This document shows, in pieces, positions 43,749 to 53,695 of a stretch of 64,000 bases of DNA. Origin of the DNA: Roseivirga echinicomitans. GTDB lineage: Bacteria > Bacteroidota > Bacteroidia > Cytophagales > Cyclobacteriaceae. Below the pieces are notes generated by a model, which did not search any database, was not told the DNA's origin, and saw only the letters and a list, made by a program, of their open reading frames with translations. The stretch is from positions 232,700-296,699 of the forward strand of contig NZ_LRDB01000002.1 in NCBI RefSeq assembly GCF_001592935.1, read 5' to 3'. Position 1 is the first letter of the stretch. Every line of letters begins with the position of its first letter. The translations under genes were made by a program, and so were the position numbers.

Positions 43749-44858
43749 ATGTCGAAACGATTGAAGATCCTTTTTGTCCGACCTTCTTTGGGCTATGGTG
43801 GTGCCGACAGAGTAACTGTGAATCTACTTCAAGCTTTTGATCGAAATAAATTTCAATGCGATTTGGCTTTGATGCGTGCAGAAGGTGAGTTTTTAGGCCA
43901 AACACCGGACGATGTTCAGCTTTTCGACCTTAAATCTAAATCACTTTGGGCGATGTGGAAACCTCTTAAGAAGTTGATTTCTGAAAGTGATTATGATGTG
44001 GTATACTCTACCTGTGGGGGGGCTTCCATGTCTATGATGCTGTCTGCCTGGCTTGGCAGGTTTAAAGGAGTTACTGTCGTTTCAGAAAGAAACATCCTTT
44101 TTCCTCCTAAAAAAAGCAAAGCTAAAAGGCGACTGATGATTTTAGTCAAGTCCTTTCTCTATAAAAAGGCAACATGGGTAACTGCTGTTTCGCAGGGTGT
44201 AGCCATCGAGTGTAAAGATATTCTCCATGTAAAATCGGAGCGCATTAAAGTAGTTTATAATCCTATTGTGAACAAGACACTGTTGGAAGGGGCTAGAGAA
44301 GAGGTTAAGCATCCATTCTTTAGTCAATATGGCGAAGTCATATTGGCCGCGGGGCGCTTTGAGTGGCAGAAGGATTATGACACTTTATTGAGGGCCTTTA
44401 AAAGAGTAACACAGGTAACTGACAATGTGGGATTATTTATATTGGGGAAGGGGCCTTTAGAAAGTTATTTCCGCACCGTGGTTTCAGATATGGAATTAGA
44501 AGGCAAGGTTTGTTTTGCTGGCTTCGATACTAACCCATTTAAATATATGGCTGCTGCAGATGTTTATGTACTGAGTTCTCGACATGAAGGAATGCCTGGG
44601 ACACTTGTGCAAGCCATGGCTTGTGGGGCAGCCTGTATTGCAACAGATTGCCCAACGGGACCCAACGAGTTAATCATCGATGGTGAAAATGGATACTTGG
44701 TGGACGTAACTGATGATTCGGCAATGGCCGAAAGAATATTGAAGTTATTGAGTAATAATGATTTGAAATCGAAATTCAGAAATGCCGCTCCGATTGCTGT
44801 AGAACAATATTCCGAAAAGAACGGAGTAGTCTCATATTTCAATTTTTTAGAAAAATGA
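43749..44858 (+). CDS. Family 4 glycosyltransferase
   Basis: A 369-residue GT-B retaining glycosyltransferase: FVRPSLGYGGADRVTVNL at the N terminus, donor-domain VILAAGRFEWQKDYDTLLR (about residues 197-215), and the C-terminal signature SSRHEGMPGTLVQAMACG with conserved glutamate and glycine followed by ATDCPTGPNELI. This arrangement is common in capsule and PglJ/PglH-like transferases that add GalNAc or similar sugars. It starts six bases after the HAD gene and overlaps the next by four. Confidence 0.9.
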   Translation: MSKRLKILFVRPSLGYGGADRVTVNLLQAFDRNKFQCDLALMRAEGEFLGQTPDDVQLFDLKSKSLWAMWKPLKKLISESDYDVVYSTCGGASMSMMLSAWLGRFKGVTVVSERNILFPPKKSKAKRRLMILVKSFLYKKATWVTAVSQGVAIECKDILHVKSERIKVVYNPIVNKTLLEGAREEVKHPFFSQYGEVILAAGRFEWQKDYDTLLRAFKRVTQVTDNVGLFILGKGPLESYFRTVVSDMELEGKVCFAGFDTNPFKYMAAADVYVLSSRHEGMPGTLVQAMACGAACIATDCPTGPNELIIDGENGYLVDVTDDSAMAERILKLLSNNDLKSKFRNAAPIAVEQYSEKNGVVSYFNFLEK

Positions 44859-45973
44859 AGCTTGCCATTCTTATTACTAACCCCAACCATCATTTGGAGC
44901 TTACCATCGAAGCGGCTAAATTAATTGAGAAAAAAGGGCATCATGTTACTTATGTGTCTCTTTGTGAACTTAGAAGAATGGCCAGCCCAGAAGACACCTT
45001 CAAAAGTCATGGGTTTGACTATATCAAATTACAAAACCTATCTCAAAACTTAAAGCCTAGTTCAGGTAAGCTTACTTTAGGTAAAAGCGATTCTTTCATA
45101 AGGGCTGTGGTAAGGAGTGCTTTTTGGTTTATTAAACTCAGACCTTTCATTAAAAAGTCATTATCTGGTTTTGATAAAGTCTTGCTGATGAATGACACAG
45201 CTTTTCCTGGAGATAAAATATGTGGATGGCTCAAACATAAATCAATTCCCTTTTACCTTTTGCAAGAAGGAATTAGGTTTCCGTTACCCAATGAGACAGA
45301 AATTAAATATGGAGCAAACGGTGCAGAAAAAGTGATGGTTTGGGGGGGGCGCTCTGCTAAGTACTTCCGAACTATTACATCTACTGAAACAGAAGTAGTG
45401 GTCACTGGCTCACCAAGGTTTAATAAGTTTTTGGAAGATATCCAGGCCTACGTGATAAATGACACCAATCAAAAGGTTTTGGGTGTATTCACCAATCCTA
45501 TTGACGATCAAGGGTTTTGTAGTCCCGAGGCTAAACTTGGTTTGTTCGAGGGATTTGTACAACGAGCTGCTTTACAGGTACAAAATATGAATATACAGCT
45601 TGGCATTAAATGTCACCCCCGCGAAGATATTCAAGAATATTTAACCATAGCCAATAAGTATGTGACCGCAATTGAATTACCTAAATCAATTGTAGAAGCA
45701 ATTTCAATGGTGGATGCGGGAGTCATTATGGCTTCTACCGTAGGCTTAGAGCTTATGGGGGCAAAGAGAGGGCTAGCTCAATTGGAAATACCAAATCATG
45801 GCTATGTTTTCGATTACCACGAAAGTCTAGATTTACTCAAGATACCGCTAGAGGGAGATTTCGATTTATCTGTTCTTTTCGGTGAGCCAACTGAAATTTC
45901 ATATTTTTATGAACACATTGCAATCGGGAATGCAGCCCAAAAAATTACTTCCGTTTTAACAGAAGCATGTTAG
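44855..45973 (+). CDS. Unassigned GT-B-like polysaccharide protein
   Basis: A 372-residue soluble protein without a recognised family. N-terminal ILITNPNHHLELTIEAAKLIEKKG looks like the first Rossmann unit of a GT-B fold, FYLLQEGIRFPLP contains a Gln-Glu-Gly in place of the more common QHG, and KCHPRED plus MASTVGLELMGAKRG resemble donor-binding loops of CDP-glycerol- or CMP-sugar-type transferases. Position among GT genes and before the polymerase makes a glycosyltransferase role likely but unproved. It overlaps both neighbours. Confidence 0.6.
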   Translation: MKLAILITNPNHHLELTIEAAKLIEKKGHHVTYVSLCELRRMASPEDTFKSHGFDYIKLQNLSQNLKPSSGKLTLGKSDSFIRAVVRSAFWFIKLRPFIKKSLSGFDKVLLMNDTAFPGDKICGWLKHKSIPFYLLQEGIRFPLPNETEIKYGANGAEKVMVWGGRSAKYFRTITSTETEVVVTGSPRFNKFLEDIQAYVINDTNQKVLGVFTNPIDDQGFCSPEAKLGLFEGFVQRAALQVQNMNIQLGIKCHPREDIQEYLTIANKYVTAIELPKSIVEAISMVDAGVIMASTVGLELMGAKRGLAQLEIPNHGYVFDYHESLDLLKIPLEGDFDLSVLFGEPTEISYFYEHIAIGNAAQKITSVLTEAC

Positions 45974-47217
45974 ATATTTTTAAACATACATTAGGAGCAA
46001 AAGGCTGGTTAAGAGCATGGGCTATTTATCTGATGGCCTTCCCGTTTTATTTTTTCCCAGCAGGCAGTGCCCAACCCTCTGATATATTTATTGTGGTCAT
46101 AATTGGTTTGTACGTTTTAGCCCGTAAGTTTAGCCTCAGTGGGTCTCTTATGGAGTCTTTCTCTCGATTCATGAGGTTCTGTGTGTACATTACCATTATT
46201 AATTTAGGAGTGTTTATTTCTTTACTCGGAGAGGCGAACAAGGGGCTACCATGGTTTGTTTTCAGCGCTTTTTATTTTTATAACTTGTTTGTCATGGGGT
46301 TTGCCCTGTCTCTATATCGACAATATGGTAAACGGTTTCTATACACAACGGTATATAGCTGCTTGATAGCTGCGGCACTTCAGATTACATTGTCATTCTT
46401 TTTGGAAACAGGAGGGGAGGGCGTAAGGGGAGCTTTATTTTTCACTAACCCAAATCAATTAGGTTATTACTCACTATGTGGTTTAGCCATAGTATTGGTT
46501 TTGGAAACCATGATTAAACTACCAAAACTGATGGTCTACCTTGGGTTCTTTCTCTTTAGCTATTTGGCTTTGATAAGCGTATCTAAGGCGGCAATGGGAG
46601 CTATGGTAATTCTTTTTGGAGTGTATTTGTTAGCCAATGGCATACTTTCTACAAGAAATATATTTGCATTAATAGTAGTTGGGGGGCTGGGCGTGTTTGG
46701 ATTAACAAAGACCGAATTCGGTGCTAATTTTCAGAGAAATCTAGAAGCAAGAAATCTTAATGAAGCTGATAGGCCAGAGGAGATTACAGAGTGGCAATAT
46801 CGGGGTTATGATAGAATCTCAAATCATCCAGAGTATATGGTTTTTGGAGCAGGAGAAGGGGGGTATAATCGATTTGATACATTTATTGAAGGGCATGAAA
46901 TGCACTCATCATTTGGGACAATTGTTTTCTGTTATGGCATACCTGGCACTGTCTTATTTATAATGTTTATCTTCTCTTTACTCAAGAAGCTACCATGGTA
47001 CTATGTAGTATATTCCTTGCCATTATTTGCTTATGGAGTCACTCACATGGGCTTACGGTTTACAATCTTTTGGATCGCATTGATGATGTTCCCAATTATT
47101 AGAGTGGAAAGAAGTAAGCTAAAGTTTGTAAAAATGTATTTGATGAAAAAGAGAGAAAAGGAAAGGGTTGAGGCTCTTTTGAATAAGCCTGGCCTTTTGA
47201 ACCACAACATTTCATAA
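45967..47217 (+). CDS. O-antigen polymerase/ligase-like membrane protein (Wzy)
   Basis: A 416-residue polytopic membrane protein with about ten hydrophobic helices, a large charged loop between residues of about 250 and 315, and a basic C-terminal tail. LFFTNPNQLGYYSLCGLA and the loop region GAGEGGYNRF, followed by HSSFGTIVFCYGIPG, fit the Wzy_C / O-antigen ligase superfamily. It most likely polymerises the repeat units in the periplasm; a ligase cannot be excluded. It starts within the end of the preceding gene. Confidence 0.82.
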   Translation: MLDIFKHTLGAKGWLRAWAIYLMAFPFYFFPAGSAQPSDIFIVVIIGLYVLARKFSLSGSLMESFSRFMRFCVYITIINLGVFISLLGEANKGLPWFVFSAFYFYNLFVMGFALSLYRQYGKRFLYTTVYSCLIAAALQITLSFFLETGGEGVRGALFFTNPNQLGYYSLCGLAIVLVLETMIKLPKLMVYLGFFLFSYLALISVSKAAMGAMVILFGVYLLANGILSTRNIFALIVVGGLGVFGLTKTEFGANFQRNLEARNLNEADRPEEITEWQYRGYDRISNHPEYMVFGAGEGGYNRFDTFIEGHEMHSSFGTIVFCYGIPGTVLFIMFIFSLLKKLPWYYVVYSLPLFAYGVTHMGLRFTIFWIALMMFPIIRVERSKLKFVKMYLMKKREKERVEALLNKPGLLNHNIS

Positions 47218-47225
47218 GTAGCAGG

Positions 47226-48398
47226 ATGATAAATGAAAATAAGCGACCTCTCAAGTTGTTAAGGCTTACTACCGTTCCAATGTCATTATCTCTTCTATTG
47301 AATGGTCAGTTCGCTTATTTTCAAAGTGTTGGATTCAATGTTGAAGTTGGGTCGGCAGTAGGGCCAGAAATAGAGCGTATTATTCAGAAAGAAAATGTAG
47401 TTCATCATCAATTTCCATTTAGTCGAGAAATCTCTCCACTAAGAGACCTGAAAGCTCTGTTTCTTATGGTCAGGTTTTTAAGGAACAACACTTTTGATAT
47501 TGTTCATACACATACCCCTAAGGCGGGTTTAATTGGGATGATGGCTGCTTGGTTTTGCAAGGTTCCCGTACGTATGCATACCGTAGCTGGACTCCCATTG
47601 ATGGAGGCAAAAGGTATTAAAAAAAGAGTCTTGATGTTGGTTGAGCGCATAACTTACCATTGTGCAACAAAGGTTTACCCCAACTCTTTTGCTCAGAAGG
47701 AATACATTCATAAGAATATTTTTTCTAAGGGTGAAAAACTGAAGGTCATAGGTAACGGGAGTAGTAATGGGATAAATTGCGATTACTTTCAGCCTTCTTC
47801 AGCGTTAAACGAAAAAGCAAAACAGATTAGATCGGAACTCAAAATCCCCTTTGATAAACATGTAGCAATTTTTGTTGGCAGAGTGACAGGTGACAAAGGT
47901 ATTAATGAGCTCGTTAATGCTTTCAAAACACTTGAAGATTTGGATTTGATTTTGGTTGGCCCATTAGAATCAGAATTGAGTCCATTGGAAGCTACTGTAA
48001 TGAATGAGATTGAGGAAAACCCAAAAATACATTTGGTTGGTTTTCAATCAGATGTTCGTCCCTATTTATTAGCTAGCGACTTTTTGGTTTTTCCCAGTTA
48101 TCGCGAAGGATTTCCTAATGCGCCTATGCAATCAGGAGCCATGGGCTTACCTTGTATAGTAAGTGATATCAATGGATGTAATGAAATTATAATTAACGAG
48201 GCGAATGGCTTACTCATACCGCCAAAAAATGTAGAGGCAATAAGGTTAGCAATCTTGCGGTTGATGGAAGAACCGACTTTAATGGGTAAGTTAACACATA
48301 ACGCAAGGAGTATGATTGTTGAACGATATGATCAGAGATTCCTTTGGGAAGCATTGCATTTAGAGTATCAGGATCAAACACGAAGGTATGTACATTAA
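47226..48398 (+). CDS. Family 4 glycosyltransferase (PglA-like)
   Basis: A 390-residue GT-B glycosyltransferase. The N-terminal [16 protein letters not shown] and [15 protein letters not shown] segments, donor-domain [14 protein letters not shown] (about residues 215-228), and [20 protein letters not shown] with the conserved EGF and Pro residues are typical of transferases that add the second sugar onto undecaprenyl-linked bacillosamine (PglA type). Its overlap of 11 bases with the PglC-like gene supports that order of action. The donor sugar is not determined. Confidence 0.88.
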   Translation: MINENKRPLKLLRLTTVPMSLSLLLNGQFAYFQSVGFNVEVGSAVGPEIERIIQKENVVHHQFPFSREISPLRDLKALFLMVRFLRNNTFDIVHTHTPKAGLIGMMAAWFCKVPVRMHTVAGLPLMEAKGIKKRVLMLVERITYHCATKVYPNSFAQKEYIHKNIFSKGEKLKVIGNGSSNGINCDYFQPSSALNEKAKQIRSELKIPFDKHVAIFVGRVTGDKGINELVNAFKTLEDLDLILVGPLESELSPLEATVMNEIEENPKIHLVGFQSDVRPYLLASDFLVFPSYREGFPNAPMQSGAMGLPCIVSDINGCNEIIINEANGLLIPPKNVEAIRLAILRLMEEPTLMGKLTHNARSMIVERYDQRFLWEALHLEYQDQTRRYVH

Positions 48399-48993
48399 AT
48401 ACTTTAAACGCATCTTCGATTTCTGCGGAGCATTCCTTTTGTTATTGCTCGCAAGTCCTCTCTTGGTTGTGGTAACTTTATGGTTGAGTATCGCAAATTC
48501 TGGTCGTCCATTTTTTTTTCAACCCAGGCCAGGGAAGGATGAAAAGATATTCAAAATCATAAAGTTTAAAACTATGACCGATAAAAGGGATTCAAAGGGT
48601 GTTTTGCTTCCTGACGATCAACGGTTGACAGCGGCTGGTAATTGGGTAAGGAAATTGTCGATAGATGAATTTCCACAAATGATAAATGTTCTAATAGGAG
48701 ATATGTCCTTAATTGGTCCGAGGCCGCTTTTAATCGAATACTTACCTCTCTATTCTGAGGAACAACAAAGAAGACATAACGTTCGCCCTGGCATTACTGG
48801 TTGGGCACAAGTGAATGGACGAAATGCTGTAGATTGGAAAAAAAAGTTTAAAATGGATGTATGGTACGTTGATCATGGTTCTTTTTTATTAGACTTGAAC
48901 ATCTTGTTTTTGACGGTAAAAAAGGTGCTTCTTTCCGAAGGAATTAGTGGAGAAGGGGTAGTGACAATGGAAAAATTTAAAGGTAATTTATGA
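48388..48993 (+). CDS. PglC-like initiating phosphoglycosyl transferase
   Basis: A 201-residue monotopic phosphoglycosyltransferase that moves a sugar phosphate from its UDP form to undecaprenyl phosphate, starting glycan synthesis on the inner membrane. It has an N-terminal re-entrant hydrophobic helix (residues 10-33), the basic [17 protein letters not shown] motif, catalytic Asp93-Glu94 in SIDEFPQ, IGPRPLL, and [14 protein letters not shown]. The small size (no extra N-terminal membrane helices) is the PglC form rather than WbaP. It is followed by PglD-, PglE- and PglF-like genes, so UDP-diNAcBac is the likely donor. Confidence 0.93.
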   Translation: MYIKYFKRIFDFCGAFLLLLLASPLLVVVTLWLSIANSGRPFFFQPRPGKDEKIFKIIKFKTMTDKRDSKGVLLPDDQRLTAAGNWVRKLSIDEFPQMINVLIGDMSLIGPRPLLIEYLPLYSEEQQRRHNVRPGITGWAQVNGRNAVDWKKKFKMDVWYVDHGSFLLDLNILFLTVKKVLLSEGISGEGVVTMEKFKGNL

Positions 48994-49589
48994 TTCTCAT
49001 CGGAGCTTCTGGGCATGCAAAAGTCATATTGGATATTCTAGAGCAAAATGAAATTAAAGTAGAGTGCTTGGTAGACGCCAACCCTAGTCTTATTTCTTTA
49101 TGTGGATATGCAGTGGTGCATGATTCCGTTTTCAATTTTGAAGGGAAGGACGCAATTCTGAGCATTGGCTCAAATGAAGTTAGAAAAAAGCTTAATGATT
49201 TACTGCCTTGTACGTTTAAAACTGCAATTCATCCTAAGGCAATCTTAGATAAGACGGTGAAGGTTGGAGAAGGTACAGTGGTTATGGCTGGGGTAGTGCT
49301 TAATCGAGACGTTGCAGTGGGCAAACATGTAATAATTAATACATCTGCATCTGTCGATCATGATAACCATATAAAAGATTATGTTCATATTAGTCCTAAT
49401 GCTACCCTTTGTGGAACAGTGACTGTGGGTGAAGGCACACATATTGGGGCGGGTGCTACAATAATTCCTAATATAAGTATTGGTAAATGGGCCATCATTG
49501 GAGCTGGTGCAGTCGTAATTAGCGATATCCCAGACTTTGCAGTAGCGGTAGGTAATCCGGCTAGAATAATTAAGTATATCAATGAGTAA
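48990..49589 (+). CDS. PglD-like sugar O/N-acetyltransferase
   Basis: A 199-residue left-handed beta-helix acetyltransferase. A small Rossmann-like N-terminal domain ([16 protein letters not shown]) precedes hexapeptide repeats ([17 protein letters not shown], ...[14 protein letters not shown], ...[13 protein letters not shown]). The catalytic histidine is in SVDHDNH near residue 125, and VGNPARIIK ends the protein. This fits PglD/NeuD-type enzymes that acetylate UDP-4-amino sugars. It overlaps both pglC- and pglE-like genes, pointing to UDP-diNAcBac synthesis. Confidence 0.9.
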   Translation: MILIGASGHAKVILDILEQNEIKVECLVDANPSLISLCGYAVVHDSVFNFEGKDAILSIGSNEVRKKLNDLLPCTFKTAIHPKAILDKTVKVGEGTVVMAGVVLNRDVAVGKHVIINTSASVDHDNHIKDYVHISPNATLCGTVTVGEGTHIGAGATIIPNISIGKWAIIGAGAVVISDIPDFAVAVGNPARIIKYINE

Positions 49590-50718
49590 TGAAAGGATAT
49601 GGCTTTCATCTCCCCACATGGGAGGTAGTGAGCTTAAGTACGTAAAGGAAGCCTTTGATACCAACTGGATTGCTCCACTAGGCCCTAATGTCGACAATTT
49701 CGAAAAGGAGTTAGGGGAGTATTTAACTGTAGATCACGTTGCTGCGTTGTCCAGTGGTACAGCTGCCATTCATTTGGCATTAATCATTTTAGGTGTTAAG
49801 CCAGGAGATGAAGTTATAGCCCAGAGCTTCACTTTTTGCGGCACAACCAACCCCATATTATATTTAGGTGCTACACCGGTTTTGGTTGATAGTGAAAAGG
49901 ATACCTGGAATCTCGACCCCATTTTACTCGAAGAGGCTATTCTTGATCGAATCAAAAAAGGAAAAAAGCCAAAAGCAGTCATTATGGTTCACTTATACGG
50001 TATGCCTGCTCGAATAAAAGAACTTTTAGAAGTATGTAATCGCTATGATATTCCTTTGATAGAGGATGCAGCCGAGGCATTGGGCTCTGTAATTGACGGC
50101 AGACAGGCAGGGAGTTTTGGCCATTTTGGTATTCTGTCGTTCAATGGAAATAAGATCATTACAACCTCTGGAGGAGGAGCTTTAGTAAGTAATAATAGAG
50201 AGTGGATTGATAGATCTCGTTTTTTGGCTACCCAAGCTAGAGATGACGCACCTCACTACGAACATACGGAGGTAGGGTATAATTATCGGATGTCAAATAT
50301 TTTAGCAGGTGTCGGTCGTGGACAATTAGAGGTGCTAGATAACCATATATTGAAGAGAAGAGAGGTTAATGCATACTATCGCAAACACTTAAATCTTGGA
50401 AGGCTTTACTTTCAGTCTGAAATTAGCAGGTTAGATTTATCCAATTATTGGTTAACTTCAATCAAGATTGAACCAGAGCTACTAGGCGTAAGCCGTGAAG
50501 ATATTCGTATTGAATTATGGAAAAGTAATATCGAAACCAGACCTCTTTGGAAGCCCATGCATTTACAACCTTTGTATAAAGATTGCCCATATTATGGGCA
50601 TGGCGTAAGTGATGAGTTGTTCTTGAAAGGATTGTGTTTGCCTTCTGGCTCCAATTTGACTTTAGTAGACTTGGAAAGAGTGGTAATTGGATTTAATAAA
50701 GCTATCAACCAACTGTGA
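49582..50718 (+). CDS. PglE-like sugar aminotransferase
   Basis: A 378-residue PLP aminotransferase of the DegT family. MGGSELKYVKEAFDTNWIAP-type opening, SSGTAAIHLAL, IEDAAEALGS and Lys191 in FNGNKIITTSGG are present. It should aminate C4 of the UDP-4-keto sugar made by the PglF-like dehydratase. It is distinct from the PseC-type enzyme at 24983, which has the FHPVKH form. Its stop overlaps the GTG start of the next gene. Confidence 0.92.
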   Translation: MSNERIWLSSPHMGGSELKYVKEAFDTNWIAPLGPNVDNFEKELGEYLTVDHVAALSSGTAAIHLALIILGVKPGDEVIAQSFTFCGTTNPILYLGATPVLVDSEKDTWNLDPILLEEAILDRIKKGKKPKAVIMVHLYGMPARIKELLEVCNRYDIPLIEDAAEALGSVIDGRQAGSFGHFGILSFNGNKIITTSGGGALVSNNREWIDRSRFLATQARDDAPHYEHTEVGYNYRMSNILAGVGRGQLEVLDNHILKRREVNAYYRKHLNLGRLYFQSEISRLDLSNYWLTSIKIEPELLGVSREDIRIELWKSNIETRPLWKPMHLQPLYKDCPYYGHGVSDELFLKGLCLPSGSNLTLVDLERVVIGFNKAINQL

Positions 50719-52619
50719 AAAGAAGTATTCGTACGCTAAACATTTTGCCAAGGTGGATTATTGTGATAATCGACTTAGTCGTGTATTTATTATCTGCATT
50801 GGTTGGCTATTTACTTCGTTTAAATTTCAATCTTGACTCCCTTTATGAGTATAACTTCCTACGAGGGATAGTCATTTTCACTCTTGCGGGGCTTATTAGT
50901 TCTCTAGCAACAAGGAGCTTTGCTGGGATCATTCGTTATACAGGCATTCAAGACACATTAAGGGTTTTCTATGCCAGTTTGATTACACTGCTTATTGCTT
51001 TGGGGATTAATACAATCTCTGAAAATGCAATACCGTACTCCATTGCTGCCATCGCTTTTTTTGTATCCGTGGTAGTATTGACGAGCTATCGTTTGGTGGT
51101 AAAGGAACTCTTTGCGTTCTATAGAACTATCCCTCAGGTGAGCAAAAAAGTGATAATCTTTGGTGCTGGGCAATCGGGAATGATCACCAAAGAGCTATTG
51201 GATAATGATACTTCAACAAATGTTAAGGTAGTTGGCTTCTTAGAAGATAACCCTAGAAAAATAGGGAATGTACTTGGTGGTGTTCGTATTTATTCCGCTC
51301 GAAATGACTTTCAGAAAGTGATGATTAAAAACAATCCGAGTGAGTTAATCATTGCAACTACCAGTATGTCATTGGATAGAAAGAATGAGCTGGTAGACCA
51401 ATGTCTAGAATTTGGAATTAAGATTTCCACTGTCCCTAATGTTGACAAGTGGACTGGAGGTGAGTTTGGTATAGATCAAATTCATGAGGTTAGGATTGAA
51501 GACCTCTTAGGTCGAAACCCAATTAGCTTAAAGAATAAATATGTAAATCAAGAGCTATCAGGTAAAAGTGTATTGGTTACGGGTGCAGCAGGGTCTATAG
51601 GTTCAGAATTAGCCAGGCAAATCATAAGATATAATCCTTCTAAACTGATATTACTGGATCAATCTGAGTCTGGCCTTTTTGAGATTGAAAATGAGATACG
51701 AGGCTTAAAATCACTAGGGGAAACACTGGTTTGTTATGTGGCGGATGTGACAAATTCTAAAAGAGTAAGGAGGATGTTTAGCCAATATAGGCCTGAATTT
51801 GTCTTTCATGCCGCGGCCTACAAGCATGTGCCTATGATGGAGATCAATGTTCCTGAGGCCATTGAGTGTAACCTCATGGGGACAAGAAATTTGGCTGATT
51901 TGTCAGTAGAATATGATGTCAAGAAATTTGTGATGATTTCGACTGATAAAGCAGTTAACCCAACAAGTGTGATGGGAGCAACTAAGCGAGCAGCCGAAAT
52001 TTATGTGCAGTCACTTAATAATCTATTATCTGAGATTGAAGCAGATAGGCCAACTCTTTTTATTACAACAAGGTTTGGAAATGTATTGGGGTCAAACGGC
52101 TCTGTTATTCCGATTTTCCAAAGGCAAATTCAGCGAGGAGGTCCTATTACAGTGACTCACCCAGAAATAACTCGTTATTTCATGACAATATCAGAGGCTT
52201 GTAGCCTAGTATTGGAAGCAGGTGTAATGGGGAATGGTGGCGAGATTTTTGTTTTTGATATGGGTAAATCCATTAAAATAGTTGAATTGGCCAAAAGAAT
52301 GATTCAGCTCTCTGGACTGAAAGAGGGTAAGGAAATTGATATTGTCTTCACTGGCTTAAGGCCCGGAGAAAAGCTATATGAGGAGCTTTTGAATGACATG
52401 GAAAATACGATGAGCACTCATCATCCTAAGATTATGATTGTAAAGGTTAAGCCATTAGATTTTACTAAAGTTAAATCACATTATTCTGATTTAGAGGATT
52501 TAGTTTATTCAACCCCGAGTAATGGGGATGACATGGATATGAAAATGGTAAAGGTTTTAAAGTCACTGATTCATGAGTATAGGAGTAGAGAGTCTAAGTT
52601 CTCTATGCTTGACAGGTGA
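50715..52619 (+). CDS. Membrane-bound UDP-GlcNAc 4,6-dehydratase (PglF/WbpM/CapD type)
   Basis: A 634-residue inner-membrane enzyme. Four membrane helices lie within residues 12-120, followed by a CoA-binding-like domain with FGAGQSGMI (about residue 150) and the catalytic dehydratase domain with NAD motif GAAGSIG (290-296). The active site reads STDKAVNPTSVMGATK: Thr410, Asp411, Lys412, Met420 and Lys424. Met in place of Tyr is the known hallmark of this large retaining family. It makes the 4-keto precursor of bacillosamine-type sugars. A GTG start overlaps the aminotransferase stop; a strong terminator follows 109 bases later. Confidence 0.95.
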   Translation: MKRSIRTLNILPRWIIVIIDLVVYLLSALVGYLLRLNFNLDSLYEYNFLRGIVIFTLAGLISSLATRSFAGIIRYTGIQDTLRVFYASLITLLIALGINTISENAIPYSIAAIAFFVSVVVLTSYRLVVKELFAFYRTIPQVSKKVIIFGAGQSGMITKELLDNDTSTNVKVVGFLEDNPRKIGNVLGGVRIYSARNDFQKVMIKNNPSELIIATTSMSLDRKNELVDQCLEFGIKISTVPNVDKWTGGEFGIDQIHEVRIEDLLGRNPISLKNKYVNQELSGKSVLVTGAAGSIGSELARQIIRYNPSKLILLDQSESGLFEIENEIRGLKSLGETLVCYVADVTNSKRVRRMFSQYRPEFVFHAAAYKHVPMMEINVPEAIECNLMGTRNLADLSVEYDVKKFVMISTDKAVNPTSVMGATKRAAEIYVQSLNNLLSEIEADRPTLFITTRFGNVLGSNGSVIPIFQRQIQRGGPITVTHPEITRYFMTISEACSLVLEAGVMGNGGEIFVFDMGKSIKIVELAKRMIQLSGLKEGKEIDIVFTGLRPGEKLYEELLNDMENTMSTHHPKIMIVKVKPLDFTKVKSHYSDLEDLVYSTPSNGDDMDMKMVKVLKSLIHEYRSRESKFSMLDR

Positions 52620-52727
52620 TAATAATGGGACAGAATCCGCTGTAAAAAGTCAAGCATAATATACCTGAGACGCGAGGTACAGATTAATATCACTTGAGAA
52701 ATTCAGAAAAAAGGGTGTGAAAAAAAT

Positions 52728-52766
52728 AAAAATGGTCGAGGCATAGTATATGCCTCGACCATTTTT
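52728..52766. terminator. Strong bidirectional terminator ending the polysaccharide locus
   Basis: An 18-bp perfect stem (AAAAATGGTCGAGGCATA, loop GTA, mirror arm) ending in five T lies between the last plus-strand polysaccharide gene and a convergent outer-membrane gene. The 108 bases before it show no gene. Confidence 0.93.
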
Positions 52767-52789
52767 ATTCAACAGGTTTTATATTCAAG

Positions 52790-53695
52790 CTACCTGAACT
52801 TGGGTTGCTTTCTTGAAGGGGAAAATAGTTCTTTTAGAAAATTATTGCCCAAGTACATTTCCAGTCTGACTTGAAATATGTAGTAAGAGTCGTTTTTCAA
52901 CGGATTGCCTCTATCATCACCTGGTGCACTAGCTTTAAAACCACCTTCAGCACTTCTGTCGGTCAAAGCCTTTGCTAAGGCTGCTTTTTCAGTGTTTTCA
53001 CCAAAAAGAAGATCAAACTGAGTTTTATCAACGTGATCTGTACTAACGTCATCTAAATAATCTGTAAATGTGCGCCTATAGCCAGCTTCCAATAAAATAT
53101 CTACTGATTCCGTAGCTTTTAGTCTTACCCCAAAACCAATAGGTATAACCATAACTCTTCCTGGATAAGGTGTTAATTCAGTTTGTAAGGGTCTCAATGG
53201 TACCCAGTCTCCTTCATAGAATGTTTTTGGATTATTTGTGCTGAGTCCAACACCAGCAAAGATGTATGGGTTGAGAATAGGCCTTGTGGTGTAGGAGTTA
53301 TTTATAGGAACTAAGTTGAAAAGAAACATGGCAGATAACTCAAGGTTATTTGATCTGAAGGATAGGTTTCTCTTTTTTCGAGAATCAGTTCTTCCCGCTA
53401 CTTCTCGTGTTCTAAGGCTTTGATTTGCTGAATCTGTGCCACTGATTTGATACCAGTTGAAATCTACTCTGAAGCTTAACTGTGAGCCGAGTTTTTTTCG
53501 AAGTCCAATACCAGCATTAGGGGTTGCCGTCAAACCATCATAGATGACGTCATGCAAGTCACCATTATAGTTGGACAGCCCCAAGCCAAAAGAAAGCATA
53601 GTAGTTCTGTCACGTCTACTGGAGTAGAAGCCTTGGGCATTGACAGAGTCAACTATAATAAAAATAAATAGAAAAATAAATATTACTTTTTTCAT
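52790..53695 (-). CDS. Outer-membrane beta-barrel protein (DUF6089-like), copy 1
   Basis: A 301-residue secreted protein with a clear signal peptide (to about VNAQG, residue 22) and alternating amphipathic strands ending in an aromatic-rich C terminus, as in outer-membrane barrels. Conserved segments RNLSFRSNNLELSAM, NPYIFAGVGLSTNNPK, LDDVSTDH and GDDRGNPLKNDSYY recur in the protein at 55952-56806, so the two are paralogues. The family is common in Bacteroidota and of unknown function. A TACCTTTG promoter element lies about 110 bases upstream. Confidence 0.82.
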   Translation of the reverse strand: MKKVIFIFLFIFIIVDSVNAQGFYSSRRDRTTMLSFGLGLSNYNGDLHDVIYDGLTATPNAGIGLRKKLGSQLSFRVDFNWYQISGTDSANQSLRTREVAGRTDSRKKRNLSFRSNNLELSAMFLFNLVPINNSYTTRPILNPYIFAGVGLSTNNPKTFYEGDWVPLRPLQTELTPYPGRVMVIPIGFGVRLKATESVDILLEAGYRRTFTDYLDDVSTDHVDKTQFDLLFGENTEKAALAKALTDRSAEGGFKASAPGDDRGNPLKNDSYYIFQVRLEMYLGNNFLKELFSPSRKQPKFR

